Below are positions 25,001 to 37,243 of a DNA stretch of 64,000 bases, in pieces. The position numbers and the translations under genes are program-made. Origin of the DNA: Apostichopus japonicus (Eukaryota; Echinodermata; Holothuroidea; Aspidochirotida; Stichopodidae); the NCBI RefSeq assembly GCF_037975245.1, contig NC_092566.1, positions 11,361,501 through 11,425,500 of the forward strand. Reading direction: 5' to 3'. Every line of letters starts with the position of its first letter. Position 1 is the first letter of the stretch. The notes under the pieces were generated by a model. The model worked only from the letters and a program-made list of their open reading frames with translations. It ran no database searches and was not told the origin of the DNA.

Positions 25001-26260
25001 GAAATCGTCCGTAACATTCGCACAAAATTACATTGGTTATTGAGGTAACTGCATGGTTAATATTGAAATACGATTAATTAAATGACATATACAACAGGCT
25101 GTTATAAGAAGAACTATATTATTGTAAATTTCATTATTATTACATTAATATTTTTATTACATATTATTAATATTACAAAAGTTGATTTATAATTTCGTGC
25201 ATTTAAGCCTTTTGTTGGGTATTCTGTAAAGCTACCTTAACATGCCTGCATGCATGATATAAAGAATGGATTACTTGTCTATATTATATCTCATTGAAGG
25301 GATTCGTCTGTGTATCTAAAAGTTATCAGATCAAAAAAAATATATTTATTTTCTTTCGCTTTAAGTATCATTATATAATGTGTTCGCATTAAATATACAT
25401 TGTTCCCTGGAAATGAAGATTATATGCGTGTTTTCTCTAATTTTGCATTTTATTCACGAACTAGTTCCATTGATCTTAAAACAATCAAATATCCTAATGG
25501 GAATATATAACACACGTTTGCCCTGTGCTAACAGGAGTTATTGCTAAGAGACCGAAAATCGCATGTGGCTACCAAACAAATGGTGTCTCGCGTTATTGGC
25601 TACCGTATACTCTAAACAAACTAGCCCTGCAACCGTTGTCTAGTCATATCTTAAGTATAGGTATATACTAAATGTGTGACCTTTATCTTTGCCCCCCCCC
25701 CTCCCCACTCGGACCTCAGGCCAGAGTCTTTTATAGATTAGGCTTAGCTAGACACCTCTGCTATGAAAGTCTCATCCAGGGACATTTAGAGCCAGGTTTG
25801 GGGACGATGTCACCGAACCCCTATCAGGTCCTCCTTTTCCTTCAATACGTTATAAAAATAAGAATACACTTTTCTTTATCTCATATTCCCCCTGCCCTTC
25901 TCATTGATTCCTGGTCAATGTAACACCCTGACTCCCCCCCCCCCCTTCACCCAACCCTGCCCCTCTCGTCAGTATCGATTTGATCTATATTTGTAAATTA
26001 GGGTAGTTTAAGGACTCTTCACTGGTGTGGGGTTGGGGGTTTGGGGAAGGCCTTTATACACATGCACCCCCCCCCCCTCATTATGAACAGATTCCCGGAA
26101 TACTGACAATTTGTTAACCTGCAGCATAAGCAGCTACAAGTTCCTACGGTGGCCCCTTAGGGCCAACTAAAATACATATTTCAGTGGTGTTTGTTGATTT
26201 GAGTCTTCTACTGAAAACGAACGCAAGCTATAGTGGGGACATTTGAAATTAATGATTGGG
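19087..26260. other. Intergenic, no supported gene
   Basis: AT-rich sequence with no family-like reading frame. Holds poly(C) tracts (19878, 21993, 25692, 25935, 26068), (AT)n at 22392-22410, the 14-bp palindrome CAGGTTCGAACCTG near 23019, and a diverged pair of similar segments (23036-23100 and 24814-24880). Confidence 0.6.
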
Positions 26261-26633
26261 AAACGAACGAACGAACGAATGAACGAACGAATGAACGAAT
26301 GAACGAATGAACGAATGAATGAATGAATGAGTACATGAATACATGAATACATGAATGAATACATGAAAGAATAAATGAATGAATGAATGGATGGATGAAT
26401 GAATGAATGAATGGATGGATGAATGAATGAATGAATGAATGAATGAATGAACGAATGAATGAATGAATGAGTACATGAGTACATGAATGAATACATGAAA
26501 GAATGAATGAATGGATGGATGGATGAATGAATGAATGAATGAATGAATGAATGAATGAATGAATGAATGAATGAATGAATGAATGAATGAATGAATGAAT
26601 GAATGAATGAATGAATGAATGAATGAATGAATG
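26261..26633. repeat. ATGA/ACGA tetranucleotide array, about 370 bp
   Basis: GAAT/GAAC tetranucleotides with interspersed GTAC, ATGG and ATAC variants. The right 110 bp is pure (ATGA)n, while the left half is interrupted and older. Because four is not a multiple of three, minus-strand frames read SFIH or PSIH repeats; these are not genes. Confidence 0.97.
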
Positions 26634-29611
26634 GAGCTTCTCTTCTTCACTCTCCACCTCTCTCTTTTTCTCTCTCTCTTTCTTTGTCTATGTGATGACT
26701 CCATCAAAACATTTTTTGGAAAAAAATTACTTTCACGTTTTGAGAGACATTATCTATCATTTATTTAATAACGTTTAACTTGTCTATAGAGGGTAGAACA
26801 AACAAATGTTTTGAATTTATTGTATTAGGGAGATTAGGGAGATGTTAAGCATCAGTTTAATATCACACTGTCTTTAGTTTGTGTAGAACCTTACCGTTAC
26901 AAAAGTTTTCTTTTAACATAAAGTCACGTTTATCAACTTTGTATTTTATGTTTCGTTTTCTACTGTATTTTTCTGCACTTTTTATATCTTTATACACGTT
27001 GTCAACCAAAACTTTTGTAATTAGCAGCTTGAACCAAAGCCAAAGTTCGACGAAAAACGTAAATGCACTTTTCACGATGTTTTACTGTTCAAGAATTTGT
27101 TTCCTTTTCTCATTTTTTCTGTCTTCTGTTGTACTTCTTTTCTCTTATTTCAAGCTGTATGCCTTTTTTCCTGGCGACGGTCCATCCATGTTATATCAAC
27201 TGTGCAACCAAACTCAATAATCCTTGTCATCTGTAACGAAGAAAATAATTAATTGTACTTTTTTTGTTAGCTAACTGGATGTACTTTTCTCCTCAGACTC
27301 ATGGTGTCGTTTTATCAACACGCGACTCTTTACCCTTCTCCTTACTTTTTTTTTTAAAACTTTTTCAACCAAGCTTGACTAGACCATTCATCTTCTTACA
27401 TTAGTCCATGTTTAGGGACATTTAACGGTTCGATACCTTTGATTGTCATTAAGCGATAAACAGATATTCGAATAATCTATCACTTTTTCTTAACACGACA
27501 AGCTTCAAGTTTTGTTAGCATGATTAGTATACAACGTTTTTTATTGTTTTACATGACAAACTACCATAGTACTTTCCTTTCAAATGACAGAAAAAAATCC
27601 CATTTCCTAACAGACCATATATAGGCGGTAAGGGGGAGGGGGAACCCCTGGGCGATGCAGCAATCTTAAATAGTTCATGTTGGTATAGCGAATTTAAAGA
27701 ACAGGAATACATGGGAAAGAGGAATTTCTATAATTTTTTTCTTAAGAGCACTATAGTCGGATAGTGGGTGAACAACCGCCCGGGCGGGGGGGGGGCAAGC
27801 CCTGCCCCCCCTCCCCCGCCTGGAAGCTGCTGCGTTTTCAGATATTATTTTGTTCTCGTTACGATTTAAAGTACAAAAGTACACGTCAGAGAGAGAGAGA
27901 GAGAGAGAGACAGATAATTCAATTTCTCAATTCAATTTGTTTTGAAAAGATATTCTTGCGAGAAATATATCTTTATCAGGTATATATCTTTTAGTGATCC
28001 TGGCTAATGGAGTAATGCAACTAATTCCATGATACTATAGCTAAGAATAAAGTTTTAGTTCTGTTATACCTGTATATCGATTTAACCTTGAGTGTGATTA
28101 ACTTTTGATATTTTTTTTCTCATTTTGTTTAAAAGAAGTGCACTTTACCGGTCGATACTGTGAGGTTAATGTTAATAAAGCGACATAATTTGATTTGTAA
28201 TAAAGGGGGAAAAAACGTAAAATCTGAAGGATAACTTGTTTTCACGGTGTACAATGCGCATGCGTGGATAACGGTGGTTCAAGATCACAATACAAGGACT
28301 ATCACAATCAATATATTGATCAATAATCGACATATATGGATTTACGGAGTCGAGTACTTTAAAAGGATGTCGCATGGCATACAATTATTGTCGATATGAT
28401 GGAGACCGGTAATGTGCACTGCTTTTATTCCAGATAGTATTTCAATACCACTTTTAAGGTTGTGAGAAATTACCCTTTTAAACATCTGAGGCTAATCAAT
28501 TAAAGCGGCTGGATTAGTTATTCTAACGGGCAAAACATAACGTCATGGACCACAAAACCCAATAGGAAAACATAAGACGTTTATCACCTTGAACAAGATG
28601 TTAACAGTGTACTACAAACGTTGGCAATGACAAATGGTTTTGAATTTTGAGTTGGAAGGGCACCAATAATTGGAGGAGGGGCACTATAGCAGTTCAAGGA
28701 AGGTCACAATACCTGTCCTGTAACTTGTACACATGACGGTGGCATAGATGGAGGGGGGAGTAGTCCGCATGAGGAGGGGAACCTCCTACACCCCGACCTG
28801 GCTAGGGGCCTGGTTAAAAGTCTCCCAGTGTCGCTCTTGCTGCTCATAACATTAAAAGAAAAAAGTGTGACGAAGATATTATGGAATTGATAATTCAAAG
28901 GATTTACATAATGTTGAAAGTCATAACATAAAACAATTTTTTAAAGTCTCTTTAACAATGTGTCAGGTTCACCAAGTTTTACCTAGCGAGTGTTTCCAAG
29001 CTTAATCACACTAACACATCCTTCTATAGATATTTTATTTCACAAAAGAAATGTTAACTAGGGAGAAATTAGATAAATCTGTTTGATTATGCATAGTTCC
29101 TGGCCAGTAATATATAGGCATTTAAACTTCTTCAGTTTTCAGTTTGTTATGAATTATATGAAAGAAGTCACAAACACCCAAACTGAAGAGCAAATACTTA
29201 CTTAACTAAGTTGAGGCTGTAACCTTTGTACAACCTTCATAAAGTGCGTTGGATGTGTCAAAACTTGATGTCTTCAAAGGTTACTCTAATTAACACTAGT
29301 GATACGGAAGTGGGGAAATGAAAAATATTTTTTTTACGTTTTGATATCGTTAGTTATTCATGCAGTAATTTTTAATATTGTGCCGGGATGTTATTTTATT
29401 GATGCAAAGGTGTTAATGACTTCATATGTAAGGGGACAAAGAACTTTATGTATGTATATGTGTTTGTATTAGTACGTCTTTGTGGTAAATCTTGCGTATA
29501 AAGTGCGAAATTGGGTCTCGGAAGGGATTAAGACAGGCAATTATGGTTCATCAGAGGACAGCAAGGTTTTTGTACCCAAGCACTTTATTATCCTTCGCAG
29601 CAGAGATAAGA
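26634..29611. other. Intergenic, no supported gene
   Basis: Contains a (CT)n-like patch at 26650-26685, a (GA)n tract at 27889-27910 and a G run followed by GC-rich sequence at 27776-27830. No coding sequence is recognised. Confidence 0.6.
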
Positions 29612-29975
29612 TTAAAGGGTGTGAAGACTCGCGCACAAAGAAACGTCTCATGCCGGTAATCTGACCTAGTTTCGAATGAGGTGTAACAGAAGTGTTAAAC
29701 ACCACCGTCGATCCCAGAAAATACACACACAGATTGCTACAGTCGGTAATGAGACACTATTGTGCTGTCAATACATACAGCTACGGTCAATACCCACAAC
29801 ACAGTGTACATAGCAGCGATGGACATCTCAGGTCCAGTTAAAGATAACAAGGTGTCACGTGTCATTATTTTCTGCATTTTGTAGCGACGAGAAGAAAACC
29901 TCACTTGCAAGCAACGGAAAGTTAACTTTTTCAGAGCGCGGCACGCGGTTTGGGGCGACTCTTCAATGCCTTTAA
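29612..29975 (+). mobile_element. TTAA-flanked MITE-like element, copy A (364 bp)
   Basis: Left end TTAA-AGGGTGTGAAGACTCGC; right end inverted TTAA-AGGCATTGAAGAGTCGC. The ends are therefore imperfect inverted repeats of about 18 bp bordered by TTAA, the target of piggyBac-type transposases. Copies B (61869-62234) and C (37673-38044, opposite orientation) are about 85-90% alike by eye along their whole length. The interior has no intact protein frame. Confidence 0.8.
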
Positions 29976-31668
29976 GGCCACTCTCTGGTAAAATTTTGAA
30001 TTCGACAAATTACGATAATATTTCTTTCTTTCTTTCATTATCTTTCATTATATTTCAATATCTTTAATTATCTTTACTTATCATTCTCATGTTTTAGTGA
30101 TCGATTAAGATACTACTTCAGGAATTCTGTTCCCAATTTTGACTCATTTGTATAGCTTTCAGATGTGCTTCGGATAAGAGACAAAGTATGACCATGAGGA
30201 TATATGCAGAATGTCTTCGTCACCATGCAGGGTGAGGACGTGTTTTAGTGTGTTTTAGTCTCACACGGGTCACAAAGTTTGTCACAAGTGGTAGGAAGTT
30301 TTATTGAAATTATTGTGCAAGATGTTACGCTTTCATTGAAATAAATGGAAGCCATTAGCGTATTTCAAGTGTTTAAATTAGGCAGTTTATTTTTCTGTTG
30401 ATTTCGATGACGCATTGAATGCTATTCGAAACCCAAATCCCATTACAATGGCCACGAACTTCACTTGTCAAGTTTCATCGCAAATTATAAAGTAAAACTT
30501 ACAAGTTTGAAAAATAAAAAATTTCCCCCAACGGATTTAGTTACGGAAAGGGAGAGCCGAACTTTTGTGGAAAGGCCAGAGATGAATGAAGGATTTTATA
30601 AAAGAGTGTCCTACATTGGGGTCCTTGAAGCAGACTACCATGAAGGTGGGTCTGGGGTCCTCTCCAGAAAGAAAATTGATGTCAAATGGTGCTTCCTGAG
30701 GTGTATAAGTAGGTTTTGCTATAAGTACTTTATCTGAGGTTGTAGAAGGGGCAGAGAGAGGTTATACCCGTATAGTAGAGCTTCAACCCTTCCCTGGATG
30801 AATGTGAAAAAATCTCCCAACCGAAACATTTCCACCGACTGACGATCGGAGGTGGGGGTATGACCCCACCCCACCCCCCCCCTCGACTATTTGCGAGTAC
30901 TACTTTTAAAAGGGTGGTAAAATTACAGATCTACTTGAAATCAAAATGTAAACGGCTGATTTTAAGAGTGTATTGAAACGTTACAAATTTAGCGAGTGTT
31001 TATCAAAGAAAACGAAGGGTATTGATATTTTACGGCATTGCGGTCAACTTTAAATTTAAATGAAATTCGATATTCTTTGCCGATTTGTATTCGAAGCTGA
31101 TATAAGCTGAGTAACTATATACCGGACAGCCTTAGAAGGCCAAACGTTACGGCTCATTGGCAAGGATTACCGGTGTATATGCTTGATCAAGCATATCATG
31201 TATCGAACAGTCGCTGTAGAGTGGCCCTACACTGCAGTCGGGCCTATACAAGAAGTACAATGTACTTTATAAAAACAGACAGAAGTGTTTACGGGTCACT
31301 AAACTTATTTTACTGAAGAGGAGAGTATCTGTTCGAGGTACTAGGAAGTACATCTTCATTAGATTATTAAATGAAGACGATCATTAAATTTTGGAGAGGG
31401 GGGGGGGCAGATTGAGAAGTGGAGGAGGGGCTGTTAACGGACGGATGGTAAATAGACGCTGCATTACAATTCAGTCCATGAAGCCTTCGAGGTCATCTCA
31501 GAGAAGGGAAAAGTTAAATACAAATATTGAGGGTAAATAACAATGTATGTATGAATATATAATGTGGTTCATTTAAACGGATGTATTAGAGATTGAATCC
31601 GTCAACGGAGTATCATTGTTCATAAAATATCAGCCATGTTCTTTGGGGAAGGGGTGGTGGAGGTTAGC

Positions 31669-31707
31669 GGGGCGGGGCTGGGCGGGCGGGGCGGGCGGGC
31701 GGGGGGT
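31669..31707 (+). repeat. GGGCGGG-rich tract
   Basis: GGGGCGGGGCTGGGCGGGCG and continuing, with many runs of three or more G on the plus strand. It is a candidate G-quadruplex and resembles stacked Sp1-type GC boxes. It lies about 5.5 kb upstream of TM9SF3, so a promoter role is unlikely. Confidence 0.7.
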
Positions 31708-34700
31708 TCCACCATCTTATTTTCCACTCGACTGAATATTTGTTCCGTATGATCGAAAGTTTAGAAGTGCTCTTGGTAGGTCGGATATGGTTAATCAAAA
31801 GGTCATTAGCCTATAACCGCATTGAGACAACCCGGAATTGTATATGTAAAGTTTGCATTGTATATTCTATACAGTAATTTTCCAAATGCCCCTAGCCAGG
31901 AGTACAACTTCGTGAAGGTGAGTACAGGAAACTCTGATATACTATGAGTACGAATAAGGCCTCACTGGGAAGTTTAGGTACACATCTTTAAGGAAAACAG
32001 TAAGTTATTCGTAAAAGCTAAACGATTTCCCTCTGGGTTATAAAACTACGTGATTATGACTCCAAACTATGCACGCATATTCTTTGCTCATCCTCCTAAC
32101 CCCTCCCCCCAGCTCCGTATACTACCCACCACCTCCCCTTTTCTTCACTCCCCCCCCCCCCTGTACTAGCTGAGCTGAAGACTTGAACATTCGTAAGGTT
32201 GGTAGGAAGGGTGTACAAATGGCGCCCATTGCGTAACTACAAGAGATTCTTTCATGCATGATAAATACAAAACAAAGTGCATTGCTGAATGAAGGTAAAA
32301 ACAGATGATTGCTGGGAGATAGTTTGGATATTCGCCGTGGATCGATTAACTTGTGACGGTGAGGTTCTGATTCCCTGATACGGTTAACCTGTTAATTCGA
32401 ACATCCTCAATTCATCAACATACGTGTAAACCCTTCAACCTGCAGGGTTTAAACAAATTAGAATGTACTTTTGGAACTTTGACGGAAGTGAGCCTAGCAA
32501 AATTGGAGCATTTCTGATGAACTTTCAGGAAAAACTTGTGTTAAACTTGAAACTCTAGATTCACGGCTTTATTATTGTTATTACATCACGAAATTAAAAG
32601 AGGAAAATTTCAATAGCTAATGAACCGAACCTCGACGCCTGACACAATTAATAAGCCGTTACATGCTTTCTTTGATAGGACTATATAAAATGCCAAAATC
32701 ATCAGTTTTAGAAAAGGCGACCTGCTGGCGATTAAACTGACAAATCTGATAATTCGATAGTATAGGGTTTATCCACAGCACACTTAGATTTCTACTAAGT
32801 TCCCGTAATGCAACAGTCACTTCGACGCAGACTTACGAGGCATTTCAGTTTAAACCCATATTCAAGCATACATCCTCTCCCCCACTCTTACCCCCACCCA
32901 ACTCCCCCCCCCCCCAAAGGAACTTTTTCGCTATGCATGTCGCGTTACCACGCTACCTAAAACAACAATTTTGGAATGTTTCATCGCATGCTGGGGTGGT
33001 TTGTGAAAACGTCAAGACTGCCTCTATTTCTGAATAAGAAATGGCCCTCGGGAGATGTGTCGTCTATACCAACCCACTCACAACCCCCACCGCCCTCGAT
33101 TCACTGTTATTCTGTAGAAATCAACCCGCGGTCATTTAAAAGCATTCATGTAGCAAGATCGATGCAACGCTTGGTTCAATTGCGAACTTATCAGAAGGTC
33201 ACTATGTGATTGAACTATTTTCTTATTCGTATATACCTCTTACCCGAAGTATACATTCCCGTAGTATATATATATGCTATTCTCATACTACGAGCCACGG
33301 GTAGAAATATTTCGTCACCTACAGATTTTCAATTTTCATCATCATAGAAGATGTTGGTGACACTTAGTTGATGTTATCTATACCTGTCGTGTGTCATTAT
33401 CATATTTATAACTTCAAAGGGCAAGTGGGTATTAAGGTTGTACTTTGCGTATTACATTCGACCTATTTAGAAAATAAAACGTTGCTAATAAAAGAATAGA
33501 AAGAGATGGTTAATAAAAGATTTGGAGTGTAACCTTAGACGATAAAATCTCATCAGGCAGGGTTGCTAATGAAAAACAGAACAAATAAACATTGCATTAC
33601 ATTACATTATAATTCGTGGAACATTGTTCTTAACGGGTTCAACTATAGTTGTAATCTAGTAGGGTTAGCCAAACGGCTCTGACCGTTGCATAGCAAAGGA
33701 GATCACTATACACATTGATGCCTATTTCGTTGGTTCTTTCTTTCTTTCAATTTCCTTTGTTTTGCGATATAAAATAATGCGGCAATATGCATGAAGGTAA
33801 TTTCTGTCTCATCTAACAGGCATGACGTAACATTCTGGTACAGTTTTCTATTATAAGAAGTACATGCTTACATATAATATTATGTAAACTTATGATGTTT
33901 CTGGGTTGTTTATTCATATAGGCCTAAATGAGAACACTGCATGATATACGCCTCTTGGTCTAATATATTACGTCATCACTTACCTATATCGATAACAACA
34001 GCGTCCGTTCGAATCTCAACATGCAAATTTGTTACAATTTCTTTATCATATCTTGTTACTGTGCATGTATGATGACTTTGACAAGACAGATTTGAAGAGT
34101 TGTTTACCTTATTATTATAAGGTCGAGGCAGTGCTTGCCGTATTTTTTCTGACTTGAGTTAAAGTCATTGACCCTATAGACACTGAATGACTATTACCAC
34201 TATCGGGAACATTCTTGATTTATACTTCGCTTTTGAGAATTCCACATGGATTACGCTTATATATGGTAGGCTATATCACTTAGGCCTATAAACATGACAG
34301 TGATCTAGGGAGGCCTTCTATACACTATATCACTCAGGAGCTAAGGTGACAGCCCCTTTAAGAAAACAAACCACCATGTCTTTACGGAGAAACGCAGTGA
34401 GCAAGTTTTCAGAGGTTACCATGTGTATCATTGATCTGATCTTAATCGTACCTCAGTATAACGAACTGTCTTAAAAGACCTAGCGGTAACTTACTCAGTG
34501 TACTTTAGTACATTGCTTGTACAGTAATAGGTAACAAAAATAGAATACCATCCTAGTAAATATGAAACAAGAGCGAATGTGAAGAATCAAGACTCGAGTT
34601 TTGTAATCACAACAAGTTCCATTATTCAATATTATGTGTAGCCCGAGGGAGGTGTAACATTTCAAAACAGCATTCCGTAAGGGTTCCATAGAGAATAGCC

Positions 34701-35006
34701 AACCAGTGTCGGAATGAGCGGTATTTAGGTGGGACGTAGAAAGGTGAAGGGGCCACAACGAAGGGTTAACAGCAAGTTGATGAAGCCTGCATAGCCAATA
34801 GGTCTATATATATATTAATATCTAATACGGTGTATCGTCAGTGATATGGTCGTTGTCTCATGAAGATAAACATAGACAACCAATTGCTGTGAACTTAGCA
34901 GATAAACTTATCGATCGTTATATGATCCCCAGTACATGCCGTACACATTGTTATAGAAGATGACCTTCAGGAATCTGATTCCACCTGAACCACTTCTCGT
35001 TGTGTA

Positions 35007-35107
<101 letters not shown>

Positions 35108-36432
35108 GGTCCCCTTGGACCTTTGTCAGCAATACTTCGAATGGTCGAATGAAAAGTACAAAATGTAACACGATGAAAGTATGCCGCTACATAAGTGTAA
35201 GTTGCATTGATGGAATTAGAACCATCCATGGGCAACTGGCAACGGGGAATGAGGTTTTTATCGCTTTGATTTTGGGCTGAGTGAAGGTTGGTTTGTTTCA
35301 TTGGGCCGTGGAGTTCGAGCTCTCGTTTGGGCGGGTCATGTAAAATAGTATTTATAAAAGTGAAATCATGCATGCCCATATTTACTTGATAGACAGAGAG
35401 TGACCATCCTACTCACTGAGCAGTTGTCAAACAAGATAAAAACAACGTTACAGAGATGCTCAGAGCTTCCGAAACAAAGCGTTTCGCATAAGCAAGGTAT
35501 TACAGGAATACCAGACTTACAATAGTTCAATTGGCAATACCCCTTATGTTTGGTTCTCACGTTAAAGTTCAATCCTCAATCCAGAGTGACTGTCGTGATA
35601 TTTCTCATAAATATCATATCTACTGTAGATAACCTAGATTACGCACTGCCTGCATATAAAGGTGACTGGCGTAAAAATACTTCCAAATTCACCATAGCCA
35701 TATATGGGCATCTAGCCGCCATTTTGGTTCTTGGCAAAACCATGTGCACAATTTGACACTGCCAACAAACAGAAAACCAAACCTAATATCAAATTGTACT
35801 CATTTTCACTCAAATCAAGTAGTCAGCAAAAAGTGAGCAAAATCCAAAAACTAAGCAAATTTTTGGCATATGGAAAACGTTCTCCATTTAAAGATATGTA
35901 AGTCATAATCAATCTTCCGTCTTCCCGTTATTTTATTGTCCAATGGCTTTATACTATAAGAGTTCGAACATTTTCATCTTTCCTCGAAAGTTGCATTTAG
36001 AACAAATGAATTGATGTCGAACAAATTTATTGCTTTCATGAACGTTTAATTGTTTTTACGTGGCTACCAATAAAAAAATTAGAAATGACTGTTTCTAGTA
36101 CCTACAGTATGTAACCTGAGCCAAACCAAGACGAAACAAGAGAAGAAAAATAAAATACATAGTTTACAAAAATGATGGCGTTAGTTAAGAACTGTATGCC
36201 ATGTTTACATAAAATGCTATACCATGGATCTTAAAGCATCCATACATTCGAAATAAGCCGAAACGCGCGTCATCAGGCCACGTATCCAGTGGACGGTGGC
36301 TGCACACATGTCGGTCGCAAAGAGTGGTTAGACCCTCGGCCATAGGCAAGAATTCACGCACGCCAACTACGCCAACGACACTTCTGGTCGACCTTTTACC
36401 CTCCTACTTTTCATAGTTACTTTCTTTGAAAC

Positions 36433-36533
36433 ATGATGACGATGATGATGACGATGATGATGACGATGATGAGGACGATGATGATGACGATCATGATGAC
36501 GATGATGATGACGATGATGATGATGGTGATGAT
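36433..36533. repeat. (GATGATGAC)n trinucleotide array
   Basis: GAT/GAC triplets for about 100 bp. On the minus strand one frame reads a His-rich peptide, which has no other coding support. Confidence 0.95.
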
Positions 36534-37231
36534 CACAGTATGAATAGGTCATACATGTGATACCTGTGGACGTAAAATATGCTGAAGTTGTATTCTGTTT
36601 TCATACTTGCTGAGTACATTTGGTGGACAAAGGTTACTTGAGGTCATCAGAGTTCAGTCTTAAAACATTTTAAAGAAAATTTACACCAGAAATAAACATT
36701 GGATGAATATTATACACTTAGATTGCTGATTCACGGTTTGAGTATCGGAATATTAGCATGCTAGAAACTGCTAGAAGTGTACAAAAGTAGTTCATTGAGG
36801 CGCTGATGCTCTAAACTATTTTAAGACATTTAAACAATTAAATATCTCACTGTAGACAACTATGTTCAGACAGAGTGGCAGTGCAGTTGAAACGTGAGCA
36901 TGGGTGATTCAATTTCTTTAGCATAATTGCTGTGTCTGTTTATTTGTTACAATTTACCACTCGTGAACGAACGTAACGTTGCTGGCGTGTTAACTTGAAC
37001 GTGGTAAAAAATAAGCGGGAGTGATGGACAGATGTACATTAGGTTACAATAATTTCTGCCTATTCTGAAAGAGCGACCTCTATTAGAATAATAACGCAAG
37101 TCAATCACTCTCTGGCTAGGCTGTATCAACGTATACAGTGACGTGGCGTCGACACGAAACTCTACTAGAAGGGACAGCAAAGAACCTCAAAAAATCGTCT
37201 AATCGATTTCTCATCATTTTACAATTTGCCT

Positions 37232-37243
37232 ATGATAAGATGA
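37232..37243 (+). promoter_or_regulatory. Minimal uORF overlapping the TM9SF3 start codon
   Basis: ATG ATA AGA TGA at 37232-37243: a three-codon upstream frame whose TGA (37241-37243) overlaps the main ATG (37240-37242) as ATGA. The arrangement could allow termination-reinitiation or damp translation. It matters only if transcription starts upstream of 37232, which the sequence does not show. Confidence 0.5.

Noticed and set aside
26167-26707. Minus-strand frames of about 110-150 codons reading SFIHSFIH
   Set aside because: By-product of the ATGA tetranucleotide array, open in all three minus-strand frames.
36367-36552. His-rich minus-strand peptide
   Set aside because: Translation of the GATGAC array only.
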